Positions 57,145 to 64,000 of a stretch of DNA of 64,000 bases are shown one piece after another. Position numbers and translations under genes: made by a program. The notes beneath the pieces are model-generated. The model searched no databases and was not told the origin of the DNA. It saw only the letters and a program-made list of their open reading frames with translations. Within the stretch, counting starts at the first letter, position 1. Each line of letters opens with the position of its first letter. Origin of the DNA: DASUVM01 sp963704675 (lineage in GTDB: Bacteria; Patescibacteriota; Saccharimonadia; Saccharimonadales; Saccharimonadaceae); the NCBI GenBank assembly GCA_963704675.1, contig OY969928.1, forward strand, positions 372,001-436,000. The letters run 5' to 3'.

Positions 57145-58704
57145 ATGAACACACCAGCACCCCGTATCGCCGACTTTTATAAACGCCATTTCGCCACTTA
57201 TTTAGCTCTGGCGATATTATTACAAATTCTTATTATTGTTTTAGTTGGTTCTGCTGCGTGGTTTGCCTATGATTATAAAATTCTTCAGGGATACGAGCTT
57301 ATTTTAATTGCAGCTTGCTTTGGTTTATTACTTGAGATACTCTCACTCATTTTTATACTTAAAATGTTTGGTAAGCCACTGCATATTCTGACAAGTGCCA
57401 TAAGCAACATTTCAAAACAAACAAACGATACCGCACCCCCTAACGTTAATAAAAAACGATACGAACGAAGTGGTCTTAAAGCTCTTGTACAGACGATCTA
57501 CGAGCTCTCGGTAGCAAGTTTTCAAGGTGTGTTGCAATCATCCAAAAATGGCAACGAGCAACAAGACAGCGACCACGCCGTTTTAAAAAGTATTGTGCAA
57601 CTTATGCCAAGCGACCTCATTATTCTAGATAGCAAACGGCTTGTCAGTTTTTATCATGGTACAAGTGGTTTACACCAAAAAACTGACGGCTCAATGGGGT
57701 TAGCGCTGCAATTTGAACCTACCGATGATTTTGAGCGTTGGCTAGACGATTGTCGCAAAAATAAACTACGTGATACACATATTTGGAAGCGCGTTGCAAA
57801 TAGCGTGCAAGGTACCGAAAACCGCAAAGTCTACGATGTTATCGCGCATTATGAAAAAAACGTTAGCCCTGATGTTGAAACGGTTATCCTGCTCATTGAC
57901 AGAACTGTTGACTACGCTCGCGATGAAGACGATATGGATTTCATAGCCCTTGCCGCCCATGAACTACGTGCACCCATTACTGTTATTCGGGGTTATCTTG
58001 ACGTTTTAAGCGACGAGCTGGGACCAGCGCTTTCAACAGATCAAAAAGAACTGATGGCACGCGTGCAAGTCTCGGCCGAACGTCTCAGCGGTTACATCAA
58101 TAACATTTTAAACGTCTCGAAATACGATCGTGCTCATCTTAAATTACACTTACGTGAAGATACTGTTGCAGGTATTTTGCGCGAGCTAGTACAAGATCTT
58201 TCGCTTCGCGCTTACACCTTAAATCGTCGTTTATCCTTTAAAATCCCGAAAGGCCTACCGGCCATTGCAGCCGACCGCTCAAGCATTAGCGAAGTTATCA
58301 CTAACCTCACCGATAATGCTATTAAATATTCAAAAGATGGCGGTGAAATCATTATTGCAGCATCGGTTTCAGGGAATTTTGTTGAATTAACCGTACAAGA
58401 TTTTGGTGTCGGTATGCCAAGCAACGTTGTTGGTAATTTATTTAGTAAATTCTATCGATCACACCGATCACGCCAGCAAGTAACCGGCACGGGCCTCGGG
58501 CTTTATATTTCAAAAGCAATTATTGAATCACACGGCGGCAAAGTTTGGGTTAAATCGACCGAAGGCGAGGGAAGTATTTTTGGTATTCTGCTACCAATCT
58601 ATGCCACAGTTGCAGATAAGTTAAAGGCAGGTCATAATGGTAACGAACAGATAATAGAGAGTAGCAATGGCTGGATCAAAAATCATTCTATGTATCGAGG
58701 ATGA
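57145..58704 (+). CDS. Sensor histidine kinase
   Basis: 519 residues. Two transmembrane helices (about 20-43 and 51-75), a PAS-like linker (150-255), then HisKA with LAAHELRAPITVIRGYLDV, where His272 is the phospho-acceptor, and HATPase: NLTDNAIKYSKDGGEI (N box), VQDFGVGMP, GTGLGLYISKAIIESHGGKVW. The short C-terminal tail overlaps the response regulator gene by 38 bp. Senses an envelope or external signal. Confidence 0.95.
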   Translation: MNTPAPRIADFYKRHFATYLALAILLQILIIVLVGSAAWFAYDYKILQGYELILIAACFGLLLEILSLIFILKMFGKPLHILTSAISNISKQTNDTAPPNVNKKRYERSGLKALVQTIYELSVASFQGVLQSSKNGNEQQDSDHAVLKSIVQLMPSDLIILDSKRLVSFYHGTSGLHQKTDGSMGLALQFEPTDDFERWLDDCRKNKLRDTHIWKRVANSVQGTENRKVYDVIAHYEKNVSPDVETVILLIDRTVDYARDEDDMDFIALAAHELRAPITVIRGYLDVLSDELGPALSTDQKELMARVQVSAERLSGYINNILNVSKYDRAHLKLHLREDTVAGILRELVQDLSLRAYTLNRRLSFKIPKGLPAIAADRSSISEVITNLTDNAIKYSKDGGEIIIAASVSGNFVELTVQDFGVGMPSNVVGNLFSKFYRSHRSRQQVTGTGLGLYISKAIIESHGGKVWVKSTEGEGSIFGILLPIYATVADKLKAGHNGNEQIIESSNGWIKNHSMYRG

Positions 58705-59053
58705 CCGATTCATCAGTGATATGTATGCCCGTAGCCTGCGCCGAGCGGGGCATACTGTTGATATTGCCTTAAGTGGTACCGAAGGTTTAGAAAAAGCACT
58801 TGCCAAAACATATGATGTTATCCTACTCGATATTATGCTCCCTGAAAAACAGGGAACAGAAGTACTTCAAGAGTTGCGTGGCGCCAATTTTGATAAGGTG
58901 CCACACTCTCATATCATCGTTTTAACTAACTTTGATCAAGATGAAGAATCGCGCGCCGTTATGCAAAGCAAAGCTGACGCTTATCTCATTAAAGCAGAAA
59001 TAACTCCTCGGAAGTTAGACGAAATCATTGACAATTTGCCATTACGCACGTAA
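58667..59053 (+). CDS. Single-domain response regulator
   Basis: 128 residues, receiver domain only. Acidic Glu11-Asp12-Asp13, phosphorylated Asp55 in VILLDIMLPE, Thr86 and Lys108 in the switch. No DNA-binding domain, so it must act by protein contact or as a phosphorelay partner. Overlap with the kinase gene implies a matched pair. Confidence 0.93.
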   Translation: MAGSKIILCIEDDRFISDMYARSLRRAGHTVDIALSGTEGLEKALAKTYDVILLDIMLPEKQGTEVLQELRGANFDKVPHSHIIVLTNFDQDEESRAVMQSKADAYLIKAEITPRKLDEIIDNLPLRT

Positions 59054-59089
59054 GCTGGTGAAGTTTGTAAGAGTTTAAAGAGGTAAGTG

Positions 59090-59118
59090 TTGACATTTTT
59101 TAAGTTTAATGTTACTAT
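59090..59118 (+). promoter_or_regulatory. Sigma70-type promoter (TTGACA-17-TACTAT), leaderless
   Basis: TTGACA 59090-59095 and TACTAT 59113-59118 with 17-nt spacing; the ATG at 59129 would be only a few bases from the transcript start. Confidence 0.65.
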
Positions 59119-59128
59119 CTAATTCGTT

Positions 59129-59950
59129 ATGGGTAAACACACCTTAGAAGCCGACAATTTCACCAGTCAATATTATGCAGCTAGTGCTATTATTGCACGC
59201 GAACGCGGCGTTGAAACATCTATTATTCCTATTCCCACCGATGTTGTGCCAGCGGCCAATATTGGCCAAACTACAATAGATGCCTTTAATCGTATCGCTG
59301 TTATCGAAGAAAACAAAGAATTTAAACAGATTGCGACAAATCTTGAAGTTAAGAAGCCATCACTCAAAGAACGTGCGCGAAACTTTGGTAAGAACGTATT
59401 AAAATTAATTAAATCAGTTCGTTTTGAGAAAGCTTATGAAGCCCCCCAGCCAATTTATACTGAAGCTGAAAAACAAGCCTTATTTGCAGCCGACCGCGAG
59501 CATGCCCGTGCCAAAGCACGCGAAACAGTAGCCAATTTCTTTAAACCTCGGCAGACTGAAAATGGTGACCTAATCGTTGAAGGGCAAGCAGAAGCACACG
59601 CGGAACCGGAACCTACTTTAACTCGCGAAGAACAAGACGAATTCATTACTGCTTATTGGTTACGCGAATCTGATCGCATTTCTGAAGAACAACAAACAGA
59701 ATACCGGGCACTGCTTGATCGTGAAGCAGCAAGTTTACAAGATCCTCAACCAATGATTCACCTTTTAGGAGACGAACGTCGCTCTTGGCCTGTAAATCCC
59801 GCTGTAGTTCACCAACAAAAATTTTTCGCTCTTACACGCGCACGTGCCGCAATAGATGCCGCCTATTACAATAGCAGAAATATTCCTAAAAACTCACAAG
59901 GCCTCTACGAGCCCCGCGAACAATTTGAGTTTATCGGTGAAACAAACTAG
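59129..59950 (+). CDS. Hypothetical protein (273 aa), acidic and helical
   Basis: Not recognised. Contains KPSLKERARNFGKNVLKLIKSVRFEKAYEAPQPIYTEAEKQ and EPEPTLTREEQDEFITAYWLRESDRI, low complexity with Glu/Ala-rich helices. No membrane segment or signal. It starts a unit with a good promoter 11 nt before the ATG. Probably cytoplasmic. Confidence 0.7.
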   Translation: MGKHTLEADNFTSQYYAASAIIARERGVETSIIPIPTDVVPAANIGQTTIDAFNRIAVIEENKEFKQIATNLEVKKPSLKERARNFGKNVLKLIKSVRFEKAYEAPQPIYTEAEKQALFAADREHARAKARETVANFFKPRQTENGDLIVEGQAEAHAEPEPTLTREEQDEFITAYWLRESDRISEEQQTEYRALLDREAASLQDPQPMIHLLGDERRSWPVNPAVVHQQKFFALTRARAAIDAAYYNSRNIPKNSQGLYEPREQFEFIGETN

Positions 59951-59998
59951 CTAGCAGTAGTCAAAACACCGTTTTACTGATAAAATACACTTCGACGT

Positions 59999-60075
59999 GG
60001 CCCCGTCGTCTAGTGGTCCAGGATATTTGGTTCTCATCCAAAAGACCGCGGGTTCGAATCCCGCCGGGGTCACCA
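59999..60075 (+). tRNA. tRNA-Glu (CTC)
   Basis: 77 nt with encoded CCA. Acceptor GGCCCCG/CGGGGTC, D arm GTCTAGTGGTCCAGGAT, anticodon stem TTTGG/CCAAA with loop TTCTCAT (anticodon CTC), T loop TTCGAAT. Decodes GAG, in a window that also carries gltX. Confidence 0.93.
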
Positions 60076-60108
60076 AGACATTATTCAACCCTCAACAGAG
60101 GTAAAAAG

Positions 60109-60137
60109 TTCCAGGAAGTATCGCCTGGAGTTTTTTA
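60109..60137 (+). terminator. Intrinsic terminator of tRNA-Glu
   Basis: CCAGG/CCTGG with loop AAGTATCG, then AGTTTTTTATTT. An outer AACAGAGGT/ACCTCTGTT pair surrounds it (60094-60157). Confidence 0.75.
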
Positions 60138-60269
60138 TTTTATATATCACCTCTGTTATTTTTGAGTTCGATTCCTCGTGGCTAATTTTGCAGAAAAGTA
60201 ATAGCCTGGAACGCAATCCTGATGTAATCAGAACGTTAAGTAACCTCTATTCAAAGGTCGACTTACCTA

Positions 60270-60298
60270 TTGCAAAGTACGGTAAAACATGCTATAAT
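60270..60298 (+). promoter_or_regulatory. Sigma70-type promoter (TTGCAA-17-TATAAT)
   Basis: TTGCAA 60270-60275 and perfect TATAAT 60293-60298, spacing 17 nt, 55 nt upstream of the orphan gene at 60353. Confidence 0.7.
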
Positions 60299-60352
60299 TA
60301 TACTCTAACGTGTAGGAATACATGTTTGCGCCCGACTACCGAAGGGATTGAC

Positions 60353-60937
60353 ATGAACGAGCTGGAAATGGCGCAGCTGACCATGGACGTTGCCTGGGAC
60401 ATCGTGAACCGCGTCGACAACGACTGGAACACCGCCCGTGGCACCATCCACCGCATCAACTGGAACACTCCCAGCCCGCGCTTCGAGTTCACGGCCACCG
60501 GCCTGATGCTCAAGGTCGACCGTCTCACCTCCGGCCTCTACGAGCTGCTCACGCCGTGGGGCCACTGGAGGGTAACGAGCGACCTCTACTTCACGGCTGA
60601 CGCGGTCGCAACCATGCTGTCCGACTACGGTGCCGAGGAGGTGCCGGAAGACGACCGAGCCTACCGGAACAACCACTGGGGCAGCTGCAGCTGGCAGTCC
60701 CGGCTCTACTCCATCCGCCGTTTCGGCGACGTGGAGCTGCCGGCCGCCATCGGCACCGCAGGCCTGGGCACCGGCTACGCCGCCACGCACCCGATCGTCC
60801 TGCAGACCTGCCCGGAGAGCTACAAGTCTTATTGGGACATGGTTCGCCGTTGGCGAGAGCTGCACTTGCAGCTCGAGCGGGACAGGAACTACTACCAAGG
60901 CCTCGGTCTCAAGGAGTACCAGGCCAGCTACGCCTGA
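60353..60937 (+). CDS. GC-rich orphan protein (194 aa)
   Basis: ATG 60353 after GAAGGGA; the longer frame to 60188 overlaps the promoter and is unlikely. Soluble: MNELEMAQLTMDVAWDIVNRVDNDWNTARG, then FTADAVATMLSDYGAEEV, many Trp and Tyr, basic helical C-terminus. No domain recognised. Third-position GC is very high, unlike neighbours. Stand-alone cassette with its own promoter and hairpin. Confidence 0.8.
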   Translation: MNELEMAQLTMDVAWDIVNRVDNDWNTARGTIHRINWNTPSPRFEFTATGLMLKVDRLTSGLYELLTPWGHWRVTSDLYFTADAVATMLSDYGAEEVPEDDRAYRNNHWGSCSWQSRLYSIRRFGDVELPAAIGTAGLGTGYAATHPIVLQTCPESYKSYWDMVRRWRELHLQLERDRNYYQGLGLKEYQASYA

Positions 60938-60981
60938 TGTTCATGTGTCGAACCCTGTGTTCGAGAGTCGGGCTTCCGGGC

Positions 60982-61024
60982 GGGAGAGATGAGATACGCG
61001 CGCAAGCGTCTCATCTTCTCCCGT
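60982..61024 (+). terminator. Hairpin terminator
   Basis: CGGGAGA.GATGAGA pairs with TCTCATC.TCTCCCG, starting 44 nt after the orphan gene. Confidence 0.7.
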
Positions 61025-61102
61025 TCCGGCAGTTCCCTAAGTATATAAGTTTATTGTGTATTTAGTGAATTGGGTTACTGCGTGCTTTTATATAACCTAG
61101 GT

Positions 61103-61334
61103 AGACCTGATAAGCGCACAGTATCCATGAAGGCAGTAAAACTCGCTAGAAGTGTTTAGCCTCGTGGAGAAAATTTATCCTTTGGTATAGACGGAGCTAG
61201 TATCTGGGTGCGATACTAGTATCAGTAAGCTCGTCAACTTTACTGCAATCCCTTCCAAACTATCTTGCAAGGTGTTCCTGTTTTGGTCCCGTAGGCTCAC
61301 CACGAGAAATGCTCAGCTAAAGCTGGGCTTTTTT
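61103..61334 (+). ncRNA. Candidate small structured RNA
   Basis: About 230 nt without ORF, between a weak promoter (TTGGGT 61070-61075, TATAAC 61091-61096, 15-nt spacing) and a clear intrinsic terminator (GCTCAGC 61311-61317/GCTGGGC 61322-61328 plus T6). A long-range helix GGCAGTAAA (61132-61140)/TTTACTGC (61239-61246) encloses a perfect CTAGTATC/GATACTAG hairpin (61197-61219). Not recognised as tmRNA, RNase P or SRP RNA. Confidence 0.45.
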
Positions 61335-61338
61335 CGTG

Positions 61339-61480
61339 GTGCATTCTTGGCAAGAATGCAAAGCCACAGGGTTCGAATTCTGTCAAAACGCAAAGTTTGA
61401 CAGAATTTAGCCCATAGGGTCACTAAATTCAATAGCAGATAAGAAAAGCTTCCAGAATTTATCTTCTGGAGCTTTTTCTT
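61339..61480 (+). other. tRNA-fragment-like and hairpin segment
   Basis: Contains GCATTC-TTGGCAA-GAATGC (anticodon-arm-like, GGC in the loop), then AGGGTTCGAATTCTG (T-arm-like), and GTTTTG (61280) pairing with CAAAAC (61384-61389). The parts do not assemble into a normal tRNA: there is an inserted terminator and the T loop is irregular. A terminator AGCTTCCAGA/TCTGGAGCT plus T run ends it near 61480. Perhaps a broken or split tRNA. Confidence 0.3.
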
Positions 61481-61764
61481 TTGTGCGAGTCCGCTTCTCG
61501 GCATAGCGTGGTAGTGCTGGCATGTTTGGCTACACGCAGGATGGCTTTTTCTTTGCCGCAGTCTAGAATAAATGTGTCGTTCATCTCACCAGCGCCTAGT
61601 TTTTCAAATATGCCAGTATAATTTTTTAATTGACTTGTTATTGCCGCTTTGGGCTATGTCGTCGGGGCTGAGAATATCATTACCTTTAATGTAACTCTTG
61701 AGTAGATTCTGCGGTGGTAAAGATGGGGTATAACACCAAGATTTGCTTGATTTTTTACAGCAAC

Positions 61765-61803
61765 GAGCGATCGGAGCGACAATAGAACTCGCTCCGATCG
61801 CTC
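61765..61803 (-). terminator. Perfect 15-bp palindrome after HD-like gene
   Basis: GAGCGATCGGAGCGA pairs with TCGCTCCGATCGCTC, loop 9 nt. It lies 12 nt beyond the stop of the 61816-62442 gene. Confidence 0.7.
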
Positions 61804-61815
61804 TCAGCGCTCTTA

Positions 61816-62442
61816 CTACTGCGCAGCCCGCAACGCACCCCATGCATCATCTGTTTCAAGCGGGAACCCATAGAACATCCGCGCACTCAGCATGTCACTG
61901 GCGTAACATAGCGCGGCCAATGGCCACATACGCCGATCGTTTGGCGAATAGTCGCCATCACGAATGCCCTCTACATATTCCAACGCATTGCGGAGCAGAG
62001 GGTTGAGTACAACACCATATTCACGGATTTTGAGCTCAGCGAACTGCTTACGAATCCTTTTATCGGCAAACTCAGGCTTTCGCTTTAGCCGACCGTTATC
62101 GAGTGATACTGGCTGCCCATCCTCAAGCACACATGTCCACAACTTCTCAACATCGTGCCAAAAGAGCACCAGCAAGCCATCACTTCGGTTGAATTGTTCG
62201 TGCTCTGGCAGTTGTGTCAGACGACCAGTTGATTCGAACGTACCATACATCAGTAGCCATACATTCATAGCCTCGGTGATGTGATCTTGGTAGCCACCCG
62301 TCCACGCCTGGTGGTTGTGGCTTGAGCCAGGTGCCTGACGGAACAATTCTCGATGGTCGTTCCATAGCCGCAGGCAAGCCTGACGGTTGGGGCTGTCGAT
62401 CATCTCGAGCATAATCGCCAAATCGTGATACATCGGAGTCAT
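61816..62442 (-). CDS. HD-domain-like protein (208 aa)
   Basis: ATG 62440-62442 with AGAAAGG Shine-Dalgarno. SSHNHQAWTGGYQDHITEAMNVWLLMYG and LLVLFWHDVEKLWTC give the H...HD pattern of HD/HDc metal-dependent phosphohydrolases; a lone downstream Asp would complete the site. Length fits a single HD domain. May hydrolyse a nucleotide or phosphate ester. GC-rich cassette. The region 61481-61764 upstream of the palindrome shows nothing supported. Confidence 0.65.
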   Translation of the reverse strand: MTPMYHDLAIMLEMIDSPNRQACLRLWNDHRELFRQAPGSSHNHQAWTGGYQDHITEAMNVWLLMYGTFESTGRLTQLPEHEQFNRSDGLLVLFWHDVEKLWTCVLEDGQPVSLDNGRLKRKPEFADKRIRKQFAELKIREYGVVLNPLLRNALEYVEGIRDGDYSPNDRRMWPLAALCYASDMLSARMFYGFPLETDDAWGALRAAQ

Positions 62443-62575
62443 GCACTCAAACCTTTCTGTAAGAAGTGCCTGTGTTGATTATCGCAAAGTTGTCAAAAAG
62501 CCTACTAAACAGGGGAAGGGCACTGACTTGCTTTGCATCTAAAAAATAATGTTACTCGGGACAAGCAAGAGAACA

Positions 62576-62605
62576 CCCGGGCTTTTGGCCCGGGGTCTTT
62601 GCGGC
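62576..62605 (+). terminator. Terminator-like hairpin
   Basis: CCCGGGC/GCCCGGG with loop TTTTG, then GTCTTTG. No gene on the plus strand ends here; it may belong to the minus-strand gene at 62716 or to an untranslated transcript. Confidence 0.4.
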
Positions 62606-62715
62606 GGATAAGATCAGCTCACCAGATCGTGGTGAACCATATATCCAACACTTTTTGCTTTCGGCCCCCTCGCTGTAAGCCCCGGATCTGTATCTAAAGC
62701 CTAACAAGCACTCGC

Positions 62716-63357
62716 TTACTGCGTATTTTGTACTGTAAGCTCTTCTAGGTAGCCACCGAGGTGCCTGAAAAAACCTTCTGTCGCTTCAAGCCATAAAACA
62801 ACAACCTCGATGTAGCCAGTAGGAGCAACGCAATATGCCCACGTTGCTTCAGATATAACGATATCCGTCCTGTCGAGGAATGGCGTTGAATCGATAGTGC
62901 CATCGGTGTACCAGAACTTGAAATCTGATTCTTCATCAAAAAACTGCCTGCCCAAGGACATCCTGATAACATGACGCCGTGTAGCAACGTCATTGAAAGC
63001 ACGTTTGCCCCTAGACACCAAAAAACGATCGTGCTTCCTTGCTGCTGCAGCCCGAGCTCTTTCAATAGCTGCTTGCCTCGCACATTCAACTAGCTCATCT
63101 TCTGAATATGATCGATACACTGCTGCCGGTGACACAAAATAGTCACCGTTTTCTTTCAACACGAACCTGTAGTGCTCGTGCCCGTTTCTATCAAACCAGG
63201 CAATGACCGGTGTTCGATCTGGCAAATGACTCAACTTGAGCGTACCTTTGCCAAGAGAATATTGAGCTGTAAGAAGTTCGCCGTTTGGTAGCATAACTCT
63301 ATCGTTACAGCAAGAAAGCAAAAGTGTCGCGGCCATGATCTCGTCTTTCTGCAGCAT
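62716..63357 (-). CDS. Hypothetical protein (213 aa)
   Basis: First ATG 63355-63357; an ATG eight codons in has a similar chance. Contains ECARQAAIERARAAAARKHDRFLVSRGKRAFNDVATRRHVIRM, a basic helical stretch, and beta regions on both sides (GTLKLSHLPDRTPVIAWFDRNGHEHYRFVLKENGDYFV and TWAYCVAPTGYIEVVVLW). No domain recognised. Likely another stand-alone cassette; no signal peptide with confidence. Confidence 0.7.
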   Translation of the reverse strand: MLQKDEIMAATLLLSCCNDRVMLPNGELLTAQYSLGKGTLKLSHLPDRTPVIAWFDRNGHEHYRFVLKENGDYFVSPAAVYRSYSEDELVECARQAAIERARAAAARKHDRFLVSRGKRAFNDVATRRHVIRMSLGRQFFDEESDFKFWYTDGTIDSTPFLDRTDIVISEATWAYCVAPTGYIEVVVLWLEATEGFFRHLGGYLEELTVQNTQ

Positions 63358-63562
63358 AAGTGGCGTGCCGTTGTTCCGGTATTTATCAGCTTAAAGCGAT
63401 GGCGTATGGTAAAGAACATCACAAAGACATTTTTAACTATATATGCTAAATTTAGTTATTTTACTGACATACGCTTTTACTTCTGCTTAATTAATAGGCA
63501 GTTAACTTTTCATCATTATAGTTTTAAGTATATTTTGTAAAAAATAATACGTGTAGGGGAAA

Positions 63563-64000
63563 ATGTCGCGGTTACAAAACACCAGAGGGGGGCTACGTAA
63601 GTTATGGCTCGTGTGTTTAAAGCATAAGAAGCTAGTTCTTATGCTTGCTTTTGTGATAATTGCTATTGTTCTGCTCATCATTTGGGTTACGAGCTCACGC
63701 AGTTCGGTAGCCCGTGCTGAATCGTATAAAAGTATTCGGGGTGGCGCTGGCCTTGAGGCAAGCATTGATTACACCTGTGCGTCACCATGCGACCAAAAAT
63801 ACGATTTTAACGTTTACATCCTTCACGAGAATGGGCAACAAGTGAGTGTTCTTCGACCAGACCGAAACGGCAAAATTCAGCTAGCCATCAATGAAGGTAA
63901 TTACATCATGCTTGTTGGTAACCGGTTCGGTAAAGATAAAATCTTCCCACAGGAGCCGTTAGCGCTGAAAAATGGTCAACTTTTAGATTTAAAATTACGT
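63563..64000 (+). CDS. Membrane-anchored protein, 3' end outside window
   Basis: ATG 63563 after AGGGGA; open to the right edge for 146 codons. Basic N-terminus, transmembrane helix about 26-43 (LMLAFVIIAIVLLIIWV), then an extracellular domain starting SSRSSVARAESYKSIRGGAGLEASIDYTCASPCDQKYDFNVYILHENG. The Cys pair CASPC and beta pattern suggest a disulfide-containing surface domain, perhaps prealbumin/PEGA-like. Partial, so family not assigned. Confidence 0.7.
   Translation, partial: MSRLQNTRGGLRKLWLVCLKHKKLVLMLAFVIIAIVLLIIWVTSSRSSVARAESYKSIRGGAGLEASIDYTCASPCDQKYDFNVYILHENGQQVSVLRPDRNGKIQLAINEGNYIMLVGNRFGKDKIFPQEPLALKNGQLLDLKLR

Noticed and set aside
61103..61334. RNase P RNA, SRP RNA or tmRNA at 61.1 kb
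   Set aside because: Conserved cores (for example GAAAGUCC or the SRP GGAA tetraloop region) were not found.
1..64000. Prophage, transposon or diversity-generating retroelement
   Set aside because: No integrase, transposase, reverse transcriptase, phage structural gene or template/variable repeat pair was found.

Overview
The window looks like a chromosome piece from a Candidate Phyla Radiation (Patescibacteria) bacterium, most likely the Saccharibacteria (TM7) lineage. This is inferred from gene content, not from a marker search. The evidence is a compact gene set with a full F-type ATP synthase operon, no biosynthetic pathways visible, many small orphan proteins, a sortase, PEGA, DUF3048 and DUF4367-type envelope proteins, several glycosyltransferases and a helicase-nuclease. 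TGA acts as a normal stop (for example at the end of atpG), which argues against Gracilibacteria/Absconditabacteria, where UGA is glycine. No rRNA, transposase, integrase, phage structural gene or CRISPR array was seen. Layout: 0-5 kb holds a truncated MFS permease, orphan genes, a DrrAB-like ABC exporter and a lipoprotein. 5.1-8.4 kb is a UvrD-type helicase fused to a PD-(D/E)XK nuclease. 8.48-9.03 kb is a structured RNA unit with a tRNA-like fold and a 34-residue ORF. 9.05-10.5 kb holds a tRNA-dihydrouridine synthase and a small zinc-ribbon membrane protein. 10.6-13.3 kb is a nearly gene-free island of strong hairpins that looks like three consecutive large structured RNAs. 13.3-20.6 kb is the atp operon (minus strand), with two unrecognised small ORFs embedded by start-stop overlaps. 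20.7-24.4 kb holds GC-rich cassettes, two decayed copies of one cassette, and a thioredoxin-like/CcdA redox pair. 24.4-28.8 kb holds an ArsR regulator, glutaredoxin, a corrinoid adenosyltransferase, Hsp20 and a nuclease. 28.8-32.6 kb is a minus-strand glycosyltransferase/hydrolase operon. 32.7-40.1 kb holds secreted hydrolases, SmpB, a SLOG-fold protein and UMP kinase. 40.3-46.0 kb holds exonuclease III, a ribokinase-fold dehydratase-like protein, a three-member new protein family, a SAP-like repeat protein, tRNA-Leu and a sortase. 46.1-59.1 kb holds envelope genes, GluRS, a broken GlcNAc-kinase-like gene and a two-component system. 59.1-64 kb holds tRNA-Glu, orphan cassettes and another RNA-like unit. 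Two layers are visible. Core genes are moderately AT-rich, and those at the head of a transcription unit usually have a TANNAT -10 box 7-16 nt before the start codon and no Shine-Dalgarno, suggesting leaderless mRNAs. GC-richer orphan genes sit between core operons, each with its own Shine-Dalgarno, usually its own terminator hairpin, and often a canonical TTGACA/TATAAT promoter. Most notable are (1) five copies of a ~130-139 bp element that folds as a long outer stem enclosing two hairpins, in which the stems differ between copies but stay paired, and (2) the hairpin-packed RNA islands at 8.5-9.0 and 10.6-13.0 kb, which share a duplicated 3' domain and contain a tandem module duplication with compensatory changes.
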